Translations under genes and position numbers: made by a program
IMG/VR virus record: IMGVR_UViG_3300006026_000020
Location: 1 to 51,988 of that record
Direction: 5' to 3' (one strand)
Length of the DNA: 51,988 nt
From: a virus
Notes under the pieces: generated by a model
Seen by the model: the letters and a program-made list of their open reading frames with translations, nothing else
What the model was told of the DNA's origin: nothing
Databases searched by the model: none
Part shown: piece by piece, positions 31,169 through 38,600 of the stretch
Numbering within the stretch: position 1 is the stretch's first letter
How the letters are laid out: each line of letters starts with the position of its first letter

Positions 31169-33088
31169 TTAAGCTGGATCAGCGTAGTTTCGTTCGAATG
31201 GTGCGTTGATCGGGAATGATTGGCCTGTCGCTTCGGTAATCGAAAATTCCGCTTCGGCGTACTGACCTTTGAAAAGTCCAATAACGCGAAGTACGACGGG
31301 TGCATCTACCCCACCACTTTGGTTATCAAGGCGACCGCCTTCGTTTTCAGTGTCATAAGCGAACGTGAAACCGATAGTCGAATTGCCATTGATCAAAGCA
31401 TTACCGATGTTGGTACCGTTAGAATTTTTAACGAGCTTGGCATCGGGGCTATTGATCGGATCTTGGAAAATAGTTCCGGTGAAGGTCTCATCGCTTGGAT
31501 TAGCGCCATTGACCTTTGTCACTTGAACACTTGAGGTGGATGGTGTGGTATCAGTAACCTGATAAATACCGTTGTTTGCAGCGGTACTCGCTCCCTCGAT
31601 TCGTACATAATCGTTCTGTGCAAGTGTTGGCAAAGCCGCACTTGAAGAAGTCAATTCGGTAGTGTTACCGGATGAATTCGAAAACGAGAAGTTAGCTGGC
31701 GTATCAACACGAGTGTGCTTGTAGTAGAGCCAGTACTTTGCTGCTGAGTCAGTCGTCAGGTTAGAGTTGAACACCAAGTCGCCTGATGCAACGAATGGGT
31801 ACTCTCGAACATTGCCACCGTTGTCCGTGAACTGAACTTCGTTGGTATCCGCAGTACGGAAACCTGAGATGTACACACCTGAGCCGCCTGTTGCGTCAGT
31901 TTGTGAATTCGTTCGAAGCTCGTCACCAATGAACGTAAGCAACGTATCGGCAGTTTTACCAGTAAGCGTGCCAACTTCATCAATATCTGATCCGAGTCGG
32001 AGCGAATATTGAATCTTCTCGTAAATTTGAGGAAGCGTAGCGACTATAGGTGTTGTCCTTTGCAGGATAAAGCTAATGCCTGTCTCAGTCGCAGTGAAGG
32101 AACCGTCGATAGTGACTGAGGTACTTGTCGTCCCAGTAACATTAAAAACAGTGCCCTTATCCGAACCTTCAGTAATAGTCAGTGTGCCACTGTCATATAT
32201 CGTAGTAGGGATCGTACTGCCACTTGTTGTGAGCACAGATCCCGACGCTGAAAATGAACCATCAACACCAGAGATTGTGCCTACATCGATGACTAAACCA
32301 AAGTTTGAATCAACGCCATCTGCAACTTCTGCGGTAAACGCACTGCCAAAGTAGCGAAGTTCGATTTCGGTGTAAGGTGATGACGAGCCAATTGTTGAAT
32401 CTGCGGTGGTGTATTTAATATCCGCTGCGTTAGTCAACGGAAAACGATACACCTGATAAGTCATGTTCGTTACACCGATAGCACTGATATCTGACTGAGC
32501 AAATGTCTTGTTTTCTTCTCGACAGAAAATTTTAAAGAAACTGCGGTAGTCGAAGTCGCCATCACCAGATTCAATTACGCCATCGCCGTCTACGTCGTTA
32601 TAAATTTGTACCGCTTCATTCACAACTCCGGGGAATTCGAAATCTGCGGGCGTTCCGCCGTCCACCTGCAAATAGTACGGTTGGTCTGCGGCCCCTATCG
32701 TACCCAGTGAGATAATACCTGCGTACTCTCGAAGTACTTGCGCACTAGCATTCAGCTCGCGCCATCCCCCCGTTCGGATATAGGTTCGAGTAGCAGCGTT
32801 TGCGGGTGCCCAGTCAGAGTAAACAGAACCATTGTTCCCCCATTCAAACTGCTCTTCCGTGATTGCCAGCATAGGGAAGATGAACTTACTTAGTCCTTTA
32901 CTGTTCGGATCACCCTGCCACTGGTCTTTCAAAAAACTATAAAGCGCTTTGTGCGTTACGCCATCAGCGCTCAGGTTGCCTGTAGCGTTAAGCTTGATGG
33001 TCTGGGCTGAGGTATTGATATATACCTCAGTAGAGCCATCGTCGCTGCTGCTATCAAACAACGCATCTGGATCGATAATTAAAGCCAT
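31169..33088 (-). CDS. Tail structural protein with Ca-binding-like loop (639 aa)
   Basis: The N-terminus (ALIIDPDALF, TIKLNATGNLSADGVTHKAL, YSFLKDQWQGDPN) is a recognisable phage tail-protein start. A dockerin/EF-hand-like acidic loop is visible (NDVDGDGVIESGDGDFD, about residues 167-183). The second half is Ser/Thr-rich beta structure resembling fibre or baseplate material. It ends in the intrinsic terminator, so it closes the preceding transcript group. It overlaps the upstream 142-aa gene by 10 nt. Confidence 0.7.
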   Translation of the reverse strand: MALIIDPDALFDSSSDDGSTEVYINTSAQTIKLNATGNLSADGVTHKALYSFLKDQWQGDPNSKGLSKFIFPMLAITEEQFEWGNNGSVYSDWAPANAATRTYIRTGGWRELNASAQVLREYAGIISLGTIGAADQPYYLQVDGGTPADFEFPGVVNEAVQIYNDVDGDGVIESGDGDFDYRSFFKIFCREENKTFAQSDISAIGVTNMTYQVYRFPLTNAADIKYTTADSTIGSSSPYTEIELRYFGSAFTAEVADGVDSNFGLVIDVGTISGVDGSFSASGSVLTTSGSTIPTTIYDSGTLTITEGSDKGTVFNVTGTTSTSVTIDGSFTATETGISFILQRTTPIVATLPQIYEKIQYSLRLGSDIDEVGTLTGKTADTLLTFIGDELRTNSQTDATGGSGVYISGFRTADTNEVQFTDNGGNVREYPFVASGDLVFNSNLTTDSAAKYWLYYKHTRVDTPANFSFSNSSGNTTELTSSSAALPTLAQNDYVRIEGASTAANNGIYQVTDTTPSTSSVQVTKVNGANPSDETFTGTIFQDPINSPDAKLVKNSNGTNIGNALINGNSTIGFTFAYDTENEGGRLDNQSGGVDAPVVLRVIGLFKGQYAEAEFSITEATGQSFPINAPFERNYADPA

Positions 33089-33507
33089 GCGTGTCGTCCC
33101 TCCATCGTTTCGACAATCTGTTTGTAGTTAAGGTCTAGCCCAATTTTTTGCCAGACAGTCCCACCAGTGGGATCTGGCTCTGTCTCCACGCCTGCTCCAG
33201 AAGCGAGGAAAACCTGTTTTGCTAGAGTTAAAGATTTCCGAAGAGATTCGTCGGGTACTTTTACTACGATGTCTTCGCTGATCCCGTATAGAAACCAGTC
33301 ATCTTGTCTGTCTAGCATGGTAGGAATATCGGCAATACCTATATCCCATTCCAAAGTAAATTTTTCAAATCCGGTAAATCCCGGTTGTACCATACAATGG
33401 TCTAGTACAGCTTGTTGCTCTGTATTTGGGCTGAAAGGTGTTTCTCGCTCTCCGCTCAGCTCATAAAACTTGGAATACAGCGCGTATCTTTTTGCACTTC
33501 TTTTCAT
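33079..33507 (-). CDS. Tail-region protein (142 aa)
   Basis: ATG 33507 is one base after the stop of the upstream gene; no strong ribosome-binding site is visible, so coupling is likely. The sequence is mixed alpha/beta (FTLEWDIGIADIPTMLDRQDDW, VKVPDESLRKSLTLAKQVFL). Unrecognised. By position it is a minor tail or fibre-base protein. Confidence 0.65.
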   Translation of the reverse strand: MKRSAKRYALYSKFYELSGERETPFSPNTEQQAVLDHCMVQPGFTGFEKFTLEWDIGIADIPTMLDRQDDWFLYGISEDIVVKVPDESLRKSLTLAKQVFLASGAGVETEPDPTGGTVWQKIGLDLNYKQIVETMEGRHAWL

Positions 33508-33508
33508 G

Positions 33509-35068
33509 TTAAGGGTCAAAAGCCGTTACTGGGTTTTCATAAACTCTGTCTACAACCTGGCTTACCGCTAAATCTTGGTTATTCGATGGCACAACAAAAT
33601 TGCGCCTGTAGTAAGGCAGGTATCCTAAATTTGTTACATGTATGTGTACTGTCGTGGCGGCACTGGTCTGGAACTGAAAACTTGTGCCACTGTTATTTGT
33701 TTCTGCAATAGTTGCATTGGTACTAGCGTTGAAGACGATTACGTCGCTGCCAGTCTTTAGCTCGGTAACAGTGATCGTTGTTAGTCCAGCAGTAACATTA
33801 ATTGTGGCTCCAGCGGATCTCACTGATGGAATGTTATTCGCCCCATCTCCGACCGTTATCTGTACAGTCCCGGTGGCGATGTTTACAAAGATGGTCTCAT
33901 TACCAGTTGGTGTAGCTACGGCAACATCATTCCCAGAGGTACCACTGTCGTAATTCGAATCATCCTCGTTATCCCAACTGAAATTTGCGGCTGTGCCCGT
34001 TACTTCAACAGCATGGTTAGAGTTACTGTAAAACGTGTTGCCAGTTATGTTAGCCATCTGTGCTGGAGTAGCAGTAACTGCCGCAGTACCAGTGCCTCCT
34101 TTGATAATGTTACCTGTGAAGGTAGCGCCTCCTGGCGTAATCAAAGTACACGCGTTAAAGGTGTTATTCGTCACTGAGTGTCCTGTGGCAAAATCTAAAC
34201 TGGCACCTTTATCGAATAGGCATCCTGTAACTGTGGCCGTAATCGCTGAATCGCTGAAATCTAAGTCGAACTTGTTATTAGCCACATTACCAGCGGTTTT
34301 TATTACCGAGCCATCGAGAAAGGCATTGCAACCTGAGCCAGCAGCAGTGATCGAGTAAAGCCCTGCTCTCGTGTAGGGGTTCTCCAGAAATACGATAAGG
34401 TCCCCGACAGAATCAAAGTCCGTAGTGGTAGCACCAGAGCCAAGGTCTAACGTCCCCGATCCGAAAATAACGCCGTCTATCTTCTCGAATATGCCATAAC
34501 CGTTCGAATTATCCGTAGTAGCAATAGTAGCTGGGGTAATAGGATCACCCGAGGTTCCACCTGTCGCTGTATAGCCATCGCCATAGCGCAGGTAGTCAAG
34601 CCAAGTATTATCGATGTTTCTCGGCGCAGCTGTACGTTGGAACCTAATACCAATTTCACTGACATTGTTAGTAGGCGTTACGCTCCCACTAGTGGGACTT
34701 ACACCTGTTGCTAACGTAACAGCCATGTTAAGCCAGCCGCCTTGATAGGTATCGAAACCAGCTATGGTGTAGTACCCGGTCGTCCCTGTGTTAATGAGGA
34801 AAGAAAACCCTTCATTAGCAAACGACTGCATATAAGGCGTTAACGTGTTGGTGCACCACATGCGTATCGTTTGGTTATTCAGGTTGGTCGGAAGCGGAGT
34901 TCCGCTGTAACTAAACGTCGCCCCGTTATTCCTCAAGCCATCCGTTACGCTGTTGTTCCCTTGACGCTTAATATCGGGATCAAGAACGATAGACACGGCA
35001 GACCAGTTAGTAACGGACTCCGCATCACTAATCGTTACCGGAGTATTTGTTAGCGTTGGCGTTGCCAC
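33509..35068 (-). CDS. Beta-helix-like virion protein (519 aa)
   Basis: GTG 35068 lies in a TAAGTG junction with the preceding small gene. The middle has parallel beta-helix periodicity (DLDFSDSAITATVTGCLFDK, VTNNTFNACTLITPGG, TGNIIKGGTG, ITGNTFYSNSNH), like pectate-lyase-type tailspikes. The end is a compact beta domain. No catalytic residues can be assigned. Probably a tailspike or capsid/tail decoration protein. Confidence 0.7.
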   Translation of the reverse strand: MATPTLTNTPVTISDAESVTNWSAVSIVLDPDIKRQGNNSVTDGLRNNGATFSYSGTPLPTNLNNQTIRMWCTNTLTPYMQSFANEGFSFLINTGTTGYYTIAGFDTYQGGWLNMAVTLATGVSPTSGSVTPTNNVSEIGIRFQRTAAPRNIDNTWLDYLRYGDGYTATGGTSGDPITPATIATTDNSNGYGIFEKIDGVIFGSGTLDLGSGATTTDFDSVGDLIVFLENPYTRAGLYSITAAGSGCNAFLDGSVIKTAGNVANNKFDLDFSDSAITATVTGCLFDKGASLDFATGHSVTNNTFNACTLITPGGATFTGNIIKGGTGTAAVTATPAQMANITGNTFYSNSNHAVEVTGTAANFSWDNEDDSNYDSGTSGNDVAVATPTGNETIFVNIATGTVQITVGDGANNIPSVRSAGATINVTAGLTTITVTELKTGSDVIVFNASTNATIAETNNSGTSFQFQTSAATTVHIHVTNLGYLPYYRRNFVVPSNNQDLAVSQVVDRVYENPVTAFDP

Positions 35069-35242
35069 TTACTTCACCACTGCTCGCAAAGAGTTAGATG
35101 TGGCACGAGTCGTTACATTCACTTGCTGGGTGCCGCCAACTTGTATTGCTACTGCCTGCGCACTAGGGTCTACCGCAACAGAAGTAGTCTGTACGGTAAC
35201 GCCATTTGCACGTGTGCTTGAGACTTTTACGTTCGTTGCCAT
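35069..35242 (-). CDS. Small beta-strand virion protein (57 aa)
   Basis: ATG 35242 lies in a TGATG overlap with the previous stop. Alternating hydrophobic/polar Thr/Val-rich strands (VKVSSTRANGVTVQTTSVAV, then AVAIQVGGTQQVNV) suggest a small beta-sheet adaptor. It is tightly coupled on both sides, which supports a real gene despite its size. Unrecognised. Confidence 0.65.
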   Translation of the reverse strand: MATNVKVSSTRANGVTVQTTSVAVDPSAQAVAIQVGGTQQVNVTTRATSNSLRAVVK

Positions 35243-35598
35243 CAGCTAATAGTCTTCGTGATATCCCGTAACACTTTGACCTTGCCAAGAAGCAAAGTCG
35301 TTACTTCTCCATTATTCACTTGCTGCAAATCGTAGTAATACTTCCCAGGCTGCAACGTTGCTGTTTCAGCCGCAGAGAAAGTGACATACACAATCCCGTT
35401 TTGCGCATCCGTACCTGTCGCCGTTACACTGGTTTGCGCTTCAGCTTCGACATCATCCTTCTCGGGATTTGATTTCAATGTCATCCAATAAACAAAGTTA
35501 GAGATGTCGATGACAGCACCGTTCGCATCAGTAAACGCGAACTTGTTCGTCCAAGTGTCCCCACGAACTAGGGGATTTAAGTCAACTTGCGAAACCAT
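35242..35598 (-). CDS. Ig-like BppU-type tail/baseplate protein (118 aa)
   Basis: The sequence pattern RGDTWTNKFAFTDANGAVID, WMTLKSNPEKDD, GIVYVTFSAAETATL and GKYYYDLQQ is that of the N-terminal Ig-like domain of phage baseplate upper proteins, usually an adaptor for a fibre or spike. Palindrome g ends 3 nt ahead of its ATG. It heads the tail-gene block after the 1975-aa ejection protein. Confidence 0.65.
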   Translation of the reverse strand: MVSQVDLNPLVRGDTWTNKFAFTDANGAVIDISNFVYWMTLKSNPEKDDVEAEAQTSVTATGTDAQNGIVYVTFSAAETATLQPGKYYYDLQQVNNGEVTTLLLGKVKVLRDITKTIS

Positions 35599-35601
35599 AA
35601 T

Positions 35602-35616
35602 ATATGTGCTACCTAT
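35602..35616. promoter_or_regulatory. 15-bp palindrome, site g (one mismatch)
   Basis: Coding-strand reading ATAGGT-AGC-ACATAT, in the 21-nt gap between the ejection protein and the 118-aa gene. The left flank GTTAAAAT resembles the other copies. TATATT follows, directly before ATG. Confidence 0.5.
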
Positions 35617-35619
35617 ATT

Positions 35620-38600
35620 TTAACTTAATTCTTCCACGATTGCCTTTTTTAGAACTGGTAACTGATTCACACCGGGTGTTGATTTCATCAGCTTCAACGC
35701 TTCGGTACGTTCACCGTAATTTTCGAAAAGAAGTTCATAGAAGTGGTGGGTGGTTGGCCCTAACGAGTATGCCACTCCTTCCGGTGAGGGGTTAGTTACT
35801 ATGTCTGAAAAAGGCAGGCTGAAAAATCCAGCCCTCGTAGCCCAGTTCTCCATCATTTGCCCCGTGTCGCCACGTGCTTTGTCTAGCGAGCCTTCTGTGC
35901 CAAAACTAAATAGTCGTGCCCTAAGCTCGTCAGTAATACCGCCGAGAAGTAAAAATACAGAGATTGCGCCGAACAGTTTTGGCATAAAGGCTTTTAGGTC
36001 TTCATTGCCTTCGATCTGATCGTTGATCTCTCGCGCAACCCCTCCAAGTATTCGCTTATTGTAAGAATAAGCGAAGGACTTGAGGTGGAAGACCATACCG
36101 CCTAGAGGATCTGTAGCCCAAAAAGTACGCTCGCTCGCATTAGGGCGCAGCACACTGTCAGTAACAAACTGATGTATGCCGAACAGTACTTGCTCAGTTG
36201 CAACCTTGTCAGCGCCTTGTAACCCTTGGGAAGTAGATGGCTCGCCAATGCGAACCCAACGCTGGACAGCTTGTGGGGTAAGCCCCAGTTCGCGCATCCG
36301 TCTGACGTTCTGCGCATCCATCTTCTGTGCTGCAATACGTTTGATGTATTGCCGCGCAGCCTGTGTCGCAACAACTCTCGTAAAGTCGGTTACAGCATTG
36401 TTACCGTTGTACTTAAAAAGGGAAGGGAGATGTTTTCTAAAGAATCCTTTGTTGCCGAGAGATGGATCGGCTGCAATGTCCTGCAACATCGCGCCTGTCG
36501 CAGCATTAGCAACAGCTCCCATGTCACGTGCAAAGTCATAAAGCTCTTCTTTAGTTCGGCCATCGAGAGATCGAGCGATGATCGTTCGGAATTCGCTTGT
36601 ATCTAACGTCCCGCGCAAACGGGAGAATATGCCACCTAACTCGGCTACCGAGGCAAGGCCGCTGCCGAGAAGTACCCTAAAACTTTCATAAGCCCGTAAC
36701 TCTCCTAGGAAATTGTGCCAAGGGTTATCTGGGTCAAGATGTTCAGGGAATATGCTCGCTTTGAAGTACTTGTTGAATTTGACTTTATCTTCCAGAGATA
36801 GATCTTTTGTCATCTCTTTAATGCGCTTATTGCTGTCCCACTTACCGCCCACAAAACCACCAAACAGTCGGTCATACTCACCGCGACTAGTAACTTGCTT
36901 AAAATAGTCGAGTAACGACACGGCTGGGCTTGCGTTGACAAACCCTCCGTCAACTAAGTCTTGTAGCAACGCTTGGTCTTTGAACACACGCTGCTGTTGC
37001 CAGCCTTGAATCATCGCACCCATTTCTGAGTCAGAGTAATCCCGGTCTTGCTCAGTCAGGTTCTTAATTACTTTGTCAGGATCTTTGATACCGTGCTTAT
37101 TCAGTATCGCTACGAAAGCATCTCGATCACCACTAATGGCAATCTTGTCAAAGACTCTGGGAAAATAATTCTCGACCTTACGGCCTTGCATCTGGGGCAT
37201 ACGTGGCGTTACGTAGTCATCCCAAAATTCATCTAGGAGCTGTCGGACCTGCACCGCTGCGTCAGTGCTTAGATCTTTAGTTGGAACTTCGCGTGATAGT
37301 TCGAACCACACCTTTTGTTGATCGGTTTCTGGTACATCGCGCAGAATCTGGTCCAATCGACCAATATATTTCTGAAGCTGGTATTCGCGGCCTTCGTGGT
37401 AGCTTCGGCCTCCCGGCACCACTGTCACGCCATCGCGGATTTCTATTGTGTCGCCAGCCTCATATCGCTCATTGACGTTACGATAAATTGCTCGGCCAAT
37501 TGGCTCATTCACAGATCGAAGCAGGGCGTCATTAGTCATGACGTAGCTGCCCACCTTAGTGTTTGTAAATGCCTTAAGGCCCTGTTTTACCTTAGAGGCC
37601 CCATAGCGCAATGTTCTAGGGGATACCACATCGCGGATTCGATCTGCTGGATTACCTAGCTGTATGTCAGAATAGCCCTGGGTTGTAGCCACCGCTTCAT
37701 TAATATCAAAGACGCCCTCTGTTGCCATGCTGTCCATGAACTTATTAAAGGCGTTGTTGTTAGCAAAGCGTCTAGGTACTCTTCCCTTAACAGCATTAAA
37801 TAACCTCTTTAGCTGGTTTACTACTTTGTCGAAAATGTTTTCAGCAAGGTTCTTTGGCTTAGCTTTTGGGTTCTGCACCTTATGCTTAGCCCAGCCAGCC
37901 ACCTTGTCAGAAAACCATTCTTGAAATCCGTTTTTTCCTTTCCACGCGGGGATGTCCCGCTCTTTGGATTCGTTATTCCATAATGTCTCTAGCCTACTGC
38001 GCTGCCCATCGCTGAGGTTCTTTCGTGCAGAGTCAAGCAGCACATGGCCTGCTTCATGGGCGAGCACCAACTTACGATTGGCAACCATCTCTTCAGTAGC
38101 ATTCTTACTGTTTGGCCGAATGACAATAAACCTACGGCCTTTAACTGCGAAGGTTGTGCCCTGTAAGTTTGGTTCATCAGCAAAACGCTTTTGGAGCGTT
38201 TGAGCGGTAGGAAGAAAATTAACAATCTCTGGGTCACTAAGGCTGTCAGCATCGATTATTGTGACTGCTGTTCCGAAGGGAGTGCTAGATTCTCCAGTAT
38301 TGAGTCCAGCTTGATTGAAGATAAAGCTAGTGAAATCCACATCCTCTTGCGAGATGTTTCGTCCGATTCCCTGGACAGAATCTTGTGGACCACGAGCGCG
38401 CCCTGCACGCGACGTAACTTTACGGTTCGTTTGTACCCACTCATCGAGCTGTCTCACCGAAGTTTCCCTCAGCTTAACTTGCTCTTGCTCTCGATTATAG
38501 GTATCAACTCTATTGCGTAAGCGGCTTAATTCTGTTTCTGCTTGCTCGCGTCCCGCAGCGGTATTGGGGTAGGGCACTTCATTCACACGAAAAGCTCTAT

